Source of the DNA: Phycisphaeraceae bacterium D3-23
GTDB lineage: Bacteria; Planctomycetota; Phycisphaerae; Phycisphaerales; Phycisphaeraceae
NCBI GenBank assembly: GCA_039555135.1
Contig: CP114179.1
Location: 3,534,001-3,598,000, forward strand
Direction: 5' to 3'
DNA length: 64,000 nucleotides
The notes under the pieces are model-generated. The model had not been told where the DNA came from, made no database searches, and saw only the letters and a program-made list of their open reading frames with translations. How positions within the stretch are numbered: the stretch's first letter is position 1; the number at the start of each line of letters is the position of its first letter. The position numbers and the translations under genes are program-made. This document shows, piece after piece, positions 34,382 through 44,660 of the stretch.

Positions 34382-35503
34382 TTGATGACCATGCCGACCC
34401 GACCCCGCCTTGCCGTGCATCGGCCTGGCCTGCGTGCTGTTTTGCCGACCACCGCCGCGGCGCTCGCGGCGTGCTTGTGCGTTGGCCACGCCGGCGCGGT
34501 GGTCGTCGCGGGCGACCCGGGCCAGAACGCGCCGGACCAGACCGCCGCACCCGCCGGCTTCGAAGACGCGTGGGGCCGCATCGGCTCGCTCGGCGGGGGC
34601 TCGGGCGTCTACCTCGGCAACGGCTACGTCCTCTCCGCCCGGCACGTCGGCGGCGGGAACAACTTCATCGTCGACGGCGTCAACCACGCACGCATCTTCG
34701 GCTCGTCCGTCACGCTTACCAACCCGACCGGGCTCGGCCTTTCCGCCGAGGCCGACCTCTGGATCAACCGCTACACGGTCCGCGACACCTCGCCGCTGCA
34801 CGGGCTGGGCGTCATCGACATCCGCGACACCCCGCTCGAAACCGCGGGCGGCGGCGGCGTCCTCATCGGCGAAGGGCTCGGGCAAACCACGCTGTCGTCT
34901 ATCAATGTCGGCGGCAGCCGGACCGGGTATGCCTGGGGCGGCAGCGAAGTGCGGCGGTGGGGCGACATCGGCATCACCGGCGCGGCCGAGGAAATCGAAG
35001 CGAGCGGGCGCGACGTCGTCGGTGCCGTGTCGTTCAGTTTCCAGGAAGTCGCGGGCCGGGGCGCCGCCGCCGCGGGCGACTCGGGCGGCGGGCTTTTTTA
35101 TGAGCAAGACGGCACGGTCGTCCTGGCCGGCATCATCCACGCGGTCACGCTTTTCAACGACCAGCAAGACGACACAAGCGCTTTTGGCAACCGCACACTG
35201 TTCTCCGACCTGTCCGTCTACCTCGACCAGATCCACGTCGTCGAAGGCGACCTCACGGGCGACGGCTTCGTCGGCGTCGAGGACCTGGACCTGATCCTCG
35301 CCAACTGGGGAGCGACCGTGACGCGGGGCGACTGGACCCAGGGAGACGCGACCGGCGACGGGCAGGTGGATCAGGCCGATTTAGATGCCGTACTGCCCCA
35401 TTTTGGTTCGGGCACGCCGTCAAACGCCGTCCCCGAACCCGCGACGGGGGCCTTTTTTCTGGTGCTGGGGGCCTGTTTTTCGATGCGTAGACGGCGGGGC
35501 TGA
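34382..35503 (+). CDS. Trypsin-like serine protease with dockerin repeats and PEP-CTERM tail
   Basis: 373 aa. Signal region at about residues 18-40 (AVLPTTAAALAACLCVGHAG). A chymotrypsin-fold catalytic triad is visible: His88 in YVLSARHVGG, Asp125 in SAEADLWINR and Ser234 in AAGDSGGGLFY. Residues about 300-350 carry two dockerin-like loops (GDLTGDGFVGVEDLDLILAN and GDATGDGQVDQADLDAVLPH). The C-terminus VPEPATGAFFLVLGACFSMR plus RRRG is a PEP-CTERM tail. The protein is therefore an exported protease that may be sorted to the cell surface or outer matrix. The loss of the usual disulfide pattern around the active site fits bacterial members of the family. Confidence 0.88.
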   Translation: MMTMPTRPRLAVHRPGLRAVLPTTAAALAACLCVGHAGAVVVAGDPGQNAPDQTAAPAGFEDAWGRIGSLGGGSGVYLGNGYVLSARHVGGGNNFIVDGVNHARIFGSSVTLTNPTGLGLSAEADLWINRYTVRDTSPLHGLGVIDIRDTPLETAGGGGVLIGEGLGQTTLSSINVGGSRTGYAWGGSEVRRWGDIGITGAAEEIEASGRDVVGAVSFSFQEVAGRGAAAAGDSGGGLFYEQDGTVVLAGIIHAVTLFNDQQDDTSAFGNRTLFSDLSVYLDQIHVVEGDLTGDGFVGVEDLDLILANWGATVTRGDWTQGDATGDGQVDQADLDAVLPHFGSGTPSNAVPEPATGAFFLVLGACFSMRRRRG

Positions 35504-35530
35504 TTTTTACTTTTTTCGGACCCTCTAGGG

Positions 35531-35558
35531 TTGACACCTATCAATGTTGTGGTAGGAT
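35531..35558 (+). promoter_or_regulatory. Sigma-70-like promoter
   Basis: A consensus TTGACA and a TAGGAT box 16 bp apart, about 60 bp before the start of the PEP-CTERM gene at 35618, whose leader carries an AGGAGAGGA site. Confidence 0.6.
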
Positions 35559-35617
35559 TCGACTCATCTGCAGGGGTGTTTTCTACAGTTTTCACAAGGT
35601 ACAGGAGAGGATCCTCG

Positions 35618-36829
35618 ATGAACCGATTTGCAATGAACGCCCTTGTTGGCGCCGCTCTGGCTGGTCTCGCTGCTGCTCCCGCATCGGCGGACCTGAACTA
35701 CTACTGGGACATCACCGCCCTTGGCATCGGTGGCCCAGCCGGGACGGTGTCGAATGACCTCTCGATTATCACCGACAACTCCGGCTTCACCGCCGTGCTC
35801 CTCGCGGAGCTGACCAACGGGTCGTTCTACAACCCCAATGCGTCGAACGTCCCACCCGCCGGTGCCTCGGCTGACTCGTACTTCGGCGGTGGCTTCAACA
35901 CCGGCGACTCGAACACGACGCCTTCGCCCATCATGGTCGGCAAGGCTGTGGACCTCGGCGGCGAACCGCTGGCCGAAGGCATCAGCGCCACCGTCATCAA
36001 TGAAACCTGGATCCCTGACTTCGACCGGCTGACGACCTCGGGCACCCCATTCCCGACCGGCACCGTCGCGGCACCCGCCTTCGGCGGCCGCTTCAGCGCC
36101 AGCAGCGACGCGGCCGGCACCTACCAGATCCGCCTCAACAACGAGAACGGCGACCTGGTCCAGGTCCTCACGGGCACCATCACCGATGGCCGATTCAGCC
36201 AGCGCCTCTCGGGCGACGTCAACCTCGACGGCGATGTCGATATCTTCCAGGGCGGCGGCCAAGGCGACATCCAGATCGTCCTCGCCAACCTCGGCACCGG
36301 CGACTCGCTGATCACCGGCGACGCCAACGGCGACGACGACGTCGACATCTTCCAGGGCGGCGGCCAAGGCGACATCCAGATCGTCCTCGCCAACCTCGGC
36401 AACACCGCCGCTTCCGGCGCACGCGGCACCGAAGCCCGCGCGACCTACGACGCCACGACGGGCGACCTGACCTTCAGCATCTTCGGCCAGGTCCAGCTCA
36501 TCGGTGTCGAGTCCATCGGCAACGTCCGGCCCGGCGAAGCCGCCGGCTCGCTCACGCTCTTTGGCGGTGCCGTCAACGCCGACGCCACCCAGTTCGACGA
36601 GAACTCGATCGCCTACTTCTTCGGTGCGAACCAGTTCTTCGATACAGGTGAATTCGAAATCGGTACCGTCTTGGCCACCGGCCTGACCGAATCCGACATC
36701 GTCTTCGAGTACGCCGGTGCCGACGGCCAGTCCGTCTCTGGCCAGGTCATCGTCGTCCCCGAGCCCGGCTCGCTCGCACTGCTCGGCCTCGGTGGCCTCG
36801 CACTGCTCCGCCGCCGCCGAGCTGCCTAA
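35618..36829 (+). CDS. PEP-CTERM protein with duplicated dockerin-like loops
   Basis: 403 aa. The ATG at 35618 follows AGGAGAGGA. Signal peptide MNRFAMNALVGAALAGLAAA with an Ala-rich cleavage site. Residues about 20-195 form a unique beta-rich part. Residues about 200-265 contain two almost identical loops (DGDVDIFQGGGQGDIQIVLA and DDDVDIFQGGGQGDIQIVLA), a recent internal DNA duplication. From about residue 280 (YDATTGDLTFSIFGQVQLIG) to the PEP-CTERM tail (VPEPGSLALLGLGGLALLRR) the sequence is nearly the same as the next gene. Dockerin-like loops bind calcium and may dock to cohesin-like partners; none is visible here. Function unknown. Confidence 0.85.
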   Translation: MNRFAMNALVGAALAGLAAAPASADLNYYWDITALGIGGPAGTVSNDLSIITDNSGFTAVLLAELTNGSFYNPNASNVPPAGASADSYFGGGFNTGDSNTTPSPIMVGKAVDLGGEPLAEGISATVINETWIPDFDRLTTSGTPFPTGTVAAPAFGGRFSASSDAAGTYQIRLNNENGDLVQVLTGTITDGRFSQRLSGDVNLDGDVDIFQGGGQGDIQIVLANLGTGDSLITGDANGDDDVDIFQGGGQGDIQIVLANLGNTAASGARGTEARATYDATTGDLTFSIFGQVQLIGVESIGNVRPGEAAGSLTLFGGAVNADATQFDENSIAYFFGANQFFDTGEFEIGTVLATGLTESDIVFEYAGADGQSVSGQVIVVPEPGSLALLGLGGLALLRRRRAA

Positions 36830-36935
36830 ATCTGAACTTTGTTCTGGCATCTGTGGAAAATAGCGGGTACACTTACCCTGCAACATGTGCCTGTTACCCG
36901 CCTCACACCTTCCTGTTGGAAGAGAGAGAAAATTC

Positions 36936-37397
36936 ATGATCATCCGTACCCTACTCGTCGCACTGCCCGCCTGTGCCATCGCCGCCGCCGCTTCGGCCGG
37001 TGACGCCGCGGTGGCCACCTATGACGCCACCACCGGCGACCTGATCTTTGATATCAACGGCCAGGTCCAGCTCATCGGTGTCGAGTCCATCGGCAACGTC
37101 CGGCCCGGCGAAGCCGCCGGCTCGCTCACGCTCTTTGGCGGTGCCGTCAACGCCGACGCGACCCAGTTCGACGAGAACTCGATCGCCTACTTCTTCGGTG
37201 CGAACCAGTTCTTCGATACCGGCCGCTTCGAAATCGGCCCCGTCCTGGCCACCGGCCTGGGCGAGTCGGACATCACCTTCGAGTACGCCGGTGCCGACGG
37301 CCAGTCCGTCGCCGGCCAGGTCATCGTCGTCCCCGAGCCCGGCTCGCTCGCACTGCTCGGCCTCGGTGGCCTCGCACTGCTCCGTCGCCGCCGCTAA
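36936..37397 (+). CDS. Short PEP-CTERM protein, near-duplicate of the end of its neighbour
   Basis: 153 aa. The start at 36936 follows a purine-rich GGAAGAGAGAG stretch. The signal peptide MIIRTLLVALPACAIAAAAS precedes the domain YDATTGDLIFDINGQVQLIG ... FFGANQFFDT ... VPEPGSLALLGLGGLALLRR. From 37020 to the end it matches 36448-36826 in the upstream gene almost base for base, with a few changes near FDTGRFEIGPV. It therefore represents the bare anchor domain with a new signal peptide, lacking the unique and dockerin-like parts. A strong terminator follows. Confidence 0.85.
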   Translation: MIIRTLLVALPACAIAAAASAGDAAVATYDATTGDLIFDINGQVQLIGVESIGNVRPGEAAGSLTLFGGAVNADATQFDENSIAYFFGANQFFDTGRFEIGPVLATGLGESDITFEYAGADGQSVAGQVIVVPEPGSLALLGLGGLALLRRRR

Positions 37398-37433
37398 AGG
37401 CCGACACGCAGACGCGATCCTCTAGACCTCTTG

Positions 37434-37461
37434 AAGCCCGGCCAAACGGCCGGGCTTTTTT
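37434..37461 (+). terminator. Rho-independent terminator
   Basis: AAGCCCGGCC-aaa-CGGCCGGGCTT followed by a run of T, 37 bp after the stop of the short PEP-CTERM gene. Confidence 0.9.
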
Positions 37462-37663
37462 GTGCGCCGCCGGCACGAGAATGCGATAGCTCACTCGCCG
37501 CACGGCAGACCCCCTCGGTGCAGCACGCGTTTGGCCGGCTAGCGACATTGCTAACCCGATTGGGTCTGCGCGGGTTGCTCGTGCGATTCACCCGCCGTCC
37601 GACCCTGTCCGCCGGCGACAGTGGGGCGGGTGGAATCGCGTAGCTTGTCCTCTGCACAACTGA

Positions 37664-37835
37664 TACGCATCCCAGTTGATCCGCGCGCGTTTCTGCCGGG
37701 GCGCCACACCACTGCCCGTAGGGCTGCTGTGTGCGACAACCCGATGCCATTGATCGTCCCGGCACACAGCAGGCCTGCGGACAGGCCAGTTGTGTGGCAC
37801 CCCGAATCGCGAGTTCTTTCGGGGATGCGTATGGG
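37664..37835 (+). repeat. Family A double-palindrome element, copy 2
   Basis: About 170 bp that match the reverse complement of 57535-57705, from ACGCATC...GATCCGCGCGCG on the left to GGGGATG on the right. It contains two palindromic units back to back (CACACCACTGCCCGTAGGGC and GGCACACAGCAGGCCTGCGG). It lies in a 550-bp gap with no gene. The rest of the gap (37462-37663 and 37836-38008) holds only a promoter candidate and AT-rich sequence near 37875. Confidence 0.85.
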
Positions 37836-37861
37836 TCTTGACACAATCTGGCAAAGGGCTC

Positions 37862-37890
37862 TTGCACTGGCGCACTATAACGTTAGTATA
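37862..37890 (+). promoter_or_regulatory. Promoter candidate for the nitroreductase-ligase pair
   Basis: TTGCAC and TAGTAT separated by 17 bp in an AT-rich patch, about 120 bp before the gene at 38009. Confidence 0.4.
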
Positions 37891-38008
37891 CACTTACTAT
37901 TGTCGCCTGCTTGTGTGATGCCATGCGGACACGGCCCGCCCCGGCATCGAGGGGCGTCACCGGACACGCCGTCACACCGTCACACCGTCACACCGACACG
38001 AGGCCAAG

Positions 38009-38998
38009 ATGCAGACTCCGACACACTGGCAGACGATCCTGGCCGGGGCGACGCGAGCCCCTTCCCCGCACAACACGCAGCCGTGGCGGGTGCGGGTGCT
38101 CGATGACCGCCGGGCGGAGCTGTACCTCGACGCCGCCAGACTGATCGTCGCAGATAAGACGGGATGTTTTCAGGTCTCGGCCGCGGGCATCTTCATCGAA
38201 GCGGTCCGCCTCCTCGCAGCCAACATCGGCTATCGGCTCGAGGTTGAGCTCCACGAGATCGAGCTGACCTCGGCGATGGTCCCGATCGCGCAGATGGCGC
38301 TGGAAGAGGACCCACAGATCGAGCCCACCGGTATTGATGCGCCGCGGCTTGCCCAGCGTCGAACCGCTCGGCTTGCGCACACCGGCCGACTGATGTCGGA
38401 TCGTGAGGCAGAGCCCTTCCATGGTCTCGCCGAAGCGTTCGGCCAGCACTTCGGATACAGCACCGAGAACGCGCTCATCGAACGCACGCTCGCCCGGAAC
38501 ACCGAGGCGATCTTTGAAGACATGGACACCCGGACGTACCGAGAGGAGTTCGTCGGTTGGCTGCGCAATAAACGCCAGGCCGCCGTGAAGCGGGACGGGA
38601 TGGAGCTCGGTTCGATGCGGATGGGCGTGATGGAGTACCAGCTGCTCCGGGCTGCGCCGTGGCTGCTCAAGACACCGGGCATCCGCGGTCCTCTGTCCAG
38701 GCGGTACCGCAGGACCCTGGGGCAGACCGACCACATCGGCTGGCTGTCGGGTCCGTTCTGGGAGTACCCACAGGCCATCGAAGCCGGCCGCTTCCTGCTG
38801 CGCTTCTGGCTGGCGCTGAGTGAGTTGGGGATGGGCATGCACCCGCTGGGCAACCTTGTCACGAACGCGCGTGCAAAGGCGTGGTTGGACCGGGAGCTTG
38901 TGGGCGGGCCCGGCGCCTGGCTGGTGTTCCGATTTGGGCAGACGCCGACGCCGCCCAAGAGTGGTCGTCTGCCACTGAGTGAGGTGCTGCTTGACTGA
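38009..38998 (+). CDS. Nitroreductase-family (Acg-like) FMN protein
   Basis: 329 aa, no signal peptide. The opening ILAGATRAPSPHNTQPWRVR is the FMN-binding signature of the nitroreductase superfamily, in the form seen in Acg-like members (APSxHNTQPW). Further conserved parts are FIEAVRLLAANIGYRLEVEL, GWLSGPFWEYPQAIEAGRFL and LGMGMHPLGNLVTNARAKAW near the C-terminus, which corresponds to the second half of the flavin site. Such proteins reduce nitro compounds or quinones, oxidise ring precursors, or simply hold FMN. The next gene overlaps by 20 bp on the same strand and encodes an adenylate-forming ligase, so the pair is likely one operon. Confidence 0.8.
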   Translation: MQTPTHWQTILAGATRAPSPHNTQPWRVRVLDDRRAELYLDAARLIVADKTGCFQVSAAGIFIEAVRLLAANIGYRLEVELHEIELTSAMVPIAQMALEEDPQIEPTGIDAPRLAQRRTARLAHTGRLMSDREAEPFHGLAEAFGQHFGYSTENALIERTLARNTEAIFEDMDTRTYREEFVGWLRNKRQAAVKRDGMELGSMRMGVMEYQLLRAAPWLLKTPGIRGPLSRRYRRTLGQTDHIGWLSGPFWEYPQAIEAGRFLLRFWLALSELGMGMHPLGNLVTNARAKAWLDRELVGGPGAWLVFRFGQTPTPPKSGRLPLSEVLLD

Positions 38999-40490
38999 GA
39001 CGATACGTTGTTTGTGGATCGGGTTTGCCGTAGGCGTGCTGGGGCTGCTGCGCCGGTGCATCGAGGCCGAGCCGCGCCTGCTCCGCCTGACGCGCCGCGC
39101 CTGGATGCAGCCGGTGCTGCGTTGGTCGTGCCGAATGAAAGCGCTGCGCGTCCACCTGGATGCGGCCAGGCGCTGCCCGGCCTACCGCGCGTTTCTCGAG
39201 GCGCAAGGTTGCGAGCCGGCCACGCGGTGGGCCGACTTCAAGGACATCCCGGCCACCGACAAGGAGAACTACGTCAAGCGGTACGCGATCGAAGCGAGGT
39301 GCTACGGCGGCGAGATCCCCAGGGCCGGCGTCGTCATCGATGAGTCCTCCGGGTCCAGCGGCCGGCCCAACAACTGGGTCCGTGGGCGCGCGGAGCTGGC
39401 GTCGGTCCGCAGGCTGATCCAGTTCGCCTACCGCCAGGCCTACGGCGACAGGCCGATGATCGTGCTCAACTGCTTCGCGCTGGGCGCATGGGCCACGGGC
39501 ATGAACGTCACGATGTCCCTGGCGGACATCGCGATGATCAAGTCGATCGGGCCCGACAAAGACCGCGTCGACAACACGCTGCGCGAGTTCGGCGATGGCT
39601 ACCGCTACCTGATCGCGGGGTATCCGCCGTTCCTGAAAAACTACGCCGACACCGCGGGTGTCGACCTCCCGTCCTACGACATCCACCTGGTGCTCGGCGG
39701 CGAGGGGATGTCCGAAGGTCTGCGTGACCACCTGCTCGGTTCGTTTACGACGGTACGCTCCTCGTTCGGCGCGTCGGACCTGGAGATCAACATCGGCGTC
39801 GAGACGGCTAAGACGATCGCGCTGCGTCGGCGCTGCGTCCGGGATGTCGGGCTCTGCCGGGCGCTGTTTGGCCGACCCACACCGCCGATGATCTTCCAGT
39901 ACAACCCCGCGGACTACTACATCGAGGCCAGCCGGGAGGGCGAGCTGATTTTCACCGTCGCCCGTCGGGCCAACATCGCCCCGAAGGTCCGCTACAACCT
40001 GCGGGATGAAGGGGGCGTCATCGCGATGGACCGGCTGAACACGGTGCTCGCAGAGCAGGGCGTCGCGGCGGGCGAGATCGGGCGCGATGAAAGCGCGCTG
40101 CCGCTGCTCTACGTGTTCGGACGCAGCGACATGACCGTTGCGTTCTACGGGGCGAACCTGTACCCGGGGGATATCGAGGCGGCCATCAATCGGGAGCCCG
40201 AGTTGACCGCGGCGTGTAACGGGTTTCAGATGCGCGTCGAGGAGGACCGCGTTTCGCTTCGGCCAACCCTGGTCATCACGCTCGAGCGCAGCGAGTCCGG
40301 TGCATCGCCGATGCCAGACCCCGGCAGGTTGCGTGAGATGTTCCTGACGCGGCTGGTGGAAGTCAACCAGGACTTCCGGGAAGTGCGCAAGATGTTTGAT
40401 GCGGACCAGTTGGCTGTCGAAATCGAAGACTACGGTGCCGGCCCGTTCTCAGACCGCGACATCCGGGTCAAGAGCCGGTATTTGGGGTAG
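38979..40490 (+). CDS. PaaK-like adenylate-forming ligase
   Basis: 503 aa. The ATG at 38979 overlaps the preceding gene by 20 bp; a downstream alternative start is possible. The P-loop-like motif IDESSGSSGRPNNWVRG replaces the usual SSGTTGKP of phenylacetate-CoA ligases, and FGASDLEINIG corresponds to the A5 region. LLYVFGRSDMTVAFYGANLY is the conserved hinge motif (GRxDD/GRSD) of the PaaK/F390-synthetase group. A short hydrophobic segment at residues 9-25 (IRCLWIGFAVGVLGLLRR) suggests membrane contact, which is unusual. It should activate a carboxylate as an adenylate, with or without CoA transfer. Substrate unknown. Confidence 0.78.
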   Translation: MRCCLTETIRCLWIGFAVGVLGLLRRCIEAEPRLLRLTRRAWMQPVLRWSCRMKALRVHLDAARRCPAYRAFLEAQGCEPATRWADFKDIPATDKENYVKRYAIEARCYGGEIPRAGVVIDESSGSSGRPNNWVRGRAELASVRRLIQFAYRQAYGDRPMIVLNCFALGAWATGMNVTMSLADIAMIKSIGPDKDRVDNTLREFGDGYRYLIAGYPPFLKNYADTAGVDLPSYDIHLVLGGEGMSEGLRDHLLGSFTTVRSSFGASDLEINIGVETAKTIALRRRCVRDVGLCRALFGRPTPPMIFQYNPADYYIEASREGELIFTVARRANIAPKVRYNLRDEGGVIAMDRLNTVLAEQGVAAGEIGRDESALPLLYVFGRSDMTVAFYGANLYPGDIEAAINREPELTAACNGFQMRVEEDRVSLRPTLVITLERSESGASPMPDPGRLREMFLTRLVEVNQDFREVRKMFDADQLAVEIEDYGAGPFSDRDIRVKSRYLG

Positions 40491-40610
40491 TGGGGTGGCG
40501 CTGCGCGCTCGGCTTTGTGGCCTATCGGCTTAGCGGCGGGGGGATCGATGCGTAGTGAGGTGTTGAGAATGGTATGTGTTGAAGAACTCGATCCGGGGCA
40601 ACTCTTGGGA

Positions 40611-41591
40611 CTATCGCTCGCCGAGCAATCTCGTTGGCACAAATGCGCGGGCATGCCCCGAAGCTGGCCGAAAGATCATGTGCTGCGCGGTGATACCCAT
40701 CTGGACCCGATCGTCTGTCAGGCAGTCGAGCAGGGGGGTGTCACTGGCCGCTTCTTTAGGGGACAGTGATCTCGCAAGCGCTTCGAGCGCCGTGTATCGT
40801 GCGCATGCCGTCTGTGCGAGCATGCTCTTCGTGTCTCCGGTCGTCTGGTCAAGGATGCGATAGTCGTTGGTCACAAGCAGGGGGAAGTCGTCTTCTGCCC
40901 AGCGCAGGGCATGGCGCGTGGGCGTGCGCTCGATGACGACGCGGTGGTGGTTTTCAGTTCCGACGAGCATGAACAGAACGCCGGTAGTCAGTTTTGTGTG
41001 GCTGAGTTGATCCAGGGCCGCATCAAAGTTGGCCGCGTCTTGCAGTACCCGGCGGAGGTGGAGGAGTACCGGGTATCCGGTCATGGCGAGTCCTTCGGGG
41101 GCGGCGACGGCATTGATGGTGGCGGCGAATCCGCGGTGGGACATCCCGCTGACCGCTCCGATCGATCCCGGCCAGCCGGCGGTGACCAATGCGGGGCTGT
41201 TGTTGTTTCGATAGTCGAGCAGGTAGGTCGCGCGGGCGAGCAGGTCTTCGGGCCACCAGTCCATGTTGCGAGCCAAGGCCGGTCCGTTGGTTGTCGCGAG
41301 GGCCATCGTCGAGCAGCCGAACATGGAGATGGCCAGGTCGTAGGCGATATTGGCGAGGATGATGTCGCGCCAGGTCCGCTCAACGAGGCGCGCATACCTG
41401 ACGGCCTCCTTGTGGAATCGGTTGGCGGTGCGGAGGCGGACCAAGTCGGCAAGCTGGTGTGTTTCGCCAGGGAACTCGCTGAGCACCGCATCGAGCAGGC
41501 GGCGGCCTTGCGAGATTGCCGCATTGGGCAGGGTGTTTGGCCCGGACTTGAGGTCGATCGGGATGGTCGGACAGGGGGTCCACGGGGGCAT
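40611..41591 (-). CDS. C45-type Ntn hydrolase (acyltransferase/ceramidase-like)
   Basis: 326 aa. The ATG at 41591 follows AAGGTGA at good spacing; an open frame upstream to 41723 crosses the 16S terminator and is rejected. The segment SMFGCSTMALATTNGPALAR plus NMDWW has the nucleophile-type Cys in a G-C-S/T context followed by the Arg-Asn-x-Asp motif typical of the choloylglycine hydrolase, C45 and acid ceramidase-like families. VLFMLVGTENHHRVVIERTP and LVTNDYRILD are later conserved strands. Unlike self-processing members, the Cys is internal here, so a propeptide of roughly 85 residues would be removed. It converges with the ligase gene and was not seen to share an operon. Substrate unknown. 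Confidence 0.72.
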   Translation of the reverse strand: MPPWTPCPTIPIDLKSGPNTLPNAAISQGRRLLDAVLSEFPGETHQLADLVRLRTANRFHKEAVRYARLVERTWRDIILANIAYDLAISMFGCSTMALATTNGPALARNMDWWPEDLLARATYLLDYRNNNSPALVTAGWPGSIGAVSGMSHRGFAATINAVAAPEGLAMTGYPVLLHLRRVLQDAANFDAALDQLSHTKLTTGVLFMLVGTENHHRVVIERTPTRHALRWAEDDFPLLVTNDYRILDQTTGDTKSMLAQTACARYTALEALARSLSPKEAASDTPLLDCLTDDRVQMGITAQHMIFRPASGHARAFVPTRLLGER

Positions 41592-41657
41592 GATGTCACC
41601 TTGAAGATCGTAGGGACGTGTCAGGTTAGCATGAGGGCGAGAGCCGATGCGCGCACG

Positions 41658-41695
41658 AAAAAGCCCGCCTCGCGATTTCTCGCTTGGCGGGCTTG
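41658..41695 (-). terminator. Terminator of the 16S rRNA unit
   Basis: Read on the minus strand: AAGCCCGCC, loop, GGCGGGCTT, then TTT. It lies downstream of the 16S 3' end and of the processing stem, and no 23S or tRNA precedes it. Confidence 0.85.
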
Positions 41696-41718
41696 TCGGG
41701 ACCTGGTTACAGATCTCA

Positions 41719-43751
<2,033 letters not shown>

Positions 43752-43827
43752 AAAGATCGGCAAAAACTCGTTAGGACACGGCATGGCCGGCCCGTTTTCC
43801 CTCACGTCTCCGTGAGGCGAGCGAAGC

Positions 43828-43855
43828 ATTCTAGTGATCGGCGTGCGGCTGTCAA
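43828..43855 (-). promoter_or_regulatory. Strong rRNA promoter
   Basis: On the minus strand: consensus TTGACA (43855-43850) and TAGAAT (43833-43828) with a 16-bp spacer, about 80 bp before the processing stem. A short CTCACG...CGTGAG palindrome follows the expected start. Confidence 0.75.
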
Positions 43856-44070
43856 GCTGGCTGCCTGGCGTGTGGAAAAGTGTCGGCCACTCTTCACGAC
43901 GCCACCCGAAGGGCCAGGGCGGGTCGCCCGGCTGGGCCGAGTATTAGAACACAGCCCGGCAAGCTTGTCAACCCGCCAGTATCGGCTGATTTGGAGGTTT
44001 TGGTGGATTTTTTCGGGGGCTGGGGGCAGGCACCCACCGAGGGGATCTGGTCGTGGTTCACTCTGACAGC

Positions 44071-44165
44071 TGGGGCGGGCTTCCAGCCCGCCGTCAGGAT
44101 GCAGGCCTGAGTACACACGTGTTTCACGGCTACGCCGTGATGGCGGGCAAGATGCCCGCCCCACC
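44071..44165. repeat. Long palindrome, family E copy 2
   Basis: Outer arms GGGGCGGGCTTCCAGCCCGC and ...GGCGGGCAAGATGCCCGCCCC with an inner hairpin TTTCACGGC-tac-GCCGTGA. It resembles the element at 32088-32176. The gap 43856-44261 holds no gene I can support. Confidence 0.65.
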
Positions 44166-44182
44166 TCGCTCGAAGTGAACCA

Positions 44183-44205
44183 CGACGGGGAATCTGTGGG
44201 CTTCG
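44183..44205. repeat. Degenerate family C copy
   Basis: GACGGGGAATCTGTGGGCTTCGG keeps the right arm and the GGGCTTCGG flank of the family C palindrome, but the left arm is eroded. Confidence 0.45.
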
Positions 44206-44261
44206 GGGTGGGGCGGCTATAGTTGATGGGGCGGATTCTTCACGACTTTTGGAGACGGCGG

Positions 44262-44660
44262 ATGCGATGGGTTTGCGGTGCTGCGGTGTTGTTGATGATG
44301 GTGCTGGCCTTGCCGGGGTGTTCGGATGCGCGGGGGGTGTCGGCGGGGGACTATGAGCATGTGTACACGGTGCGGGCGCGGGTGATGCAGTTGCCCGATG
44401 GTTCGCCGGGCGGGGCGTTTATGGCGTACCACGAGGAGATCTCAGACTACCAGGCGGCGAACGGGTCGGTCGGGATGCAGTCGATGCTGATGCCGTTCAC
44501 GATCGTGGACGACTCGGTGCTTGATGGGGTCGCGGTGGGGGACGTGGTGGCGATTACGTTTGGCGAGTCGTTTGAGCCGGCGGTGAAGCAGGGGGTGATT
44601 TCGATCGAGAAGCTGCCGAGCGACACGGTGCTGGCGTTTGACGCGGTGGCGGAAGAGTGA
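44262..44660 (+). CDS. CusF-like copper-binding-type lipoprotein
   Basis: 132 aa. The ATG at 44262 is chosen over 44223 because GGAG lies 7 nt upstream. MRWVCGAAVLLMMVLALPGC is a lipoprotein signal with a good lipobox (LPGC). The mature part YTVRARVMQLPDG ... YHEEISDYQA ... VGMQSMLMPFTIVDDSVLDG and VAVGDVVAITFG follows the pattern of CusF-like and Sco-associated copper carriers (His, then Met-x-x-Met-x-Met, then PF-x-V-x-D and GD-x-V). The Met cluster and His could bind Cu(I). The next gene starts inside its stop codon (GTGA overlap), so the two are co-translated. Confidence 0.68.
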   Translation: MRWVCGAAVLLMMVLALPGCSDARGVSAGDYEHVYTVRARVMQLPDGSPGGAFMAYHEEISDYQAANGSVGMQSMLMPFTIVDDSVLDGVAVGDVVAITFGESFEPAVKQGVISIEKLPSDTVLAFDAVAEE

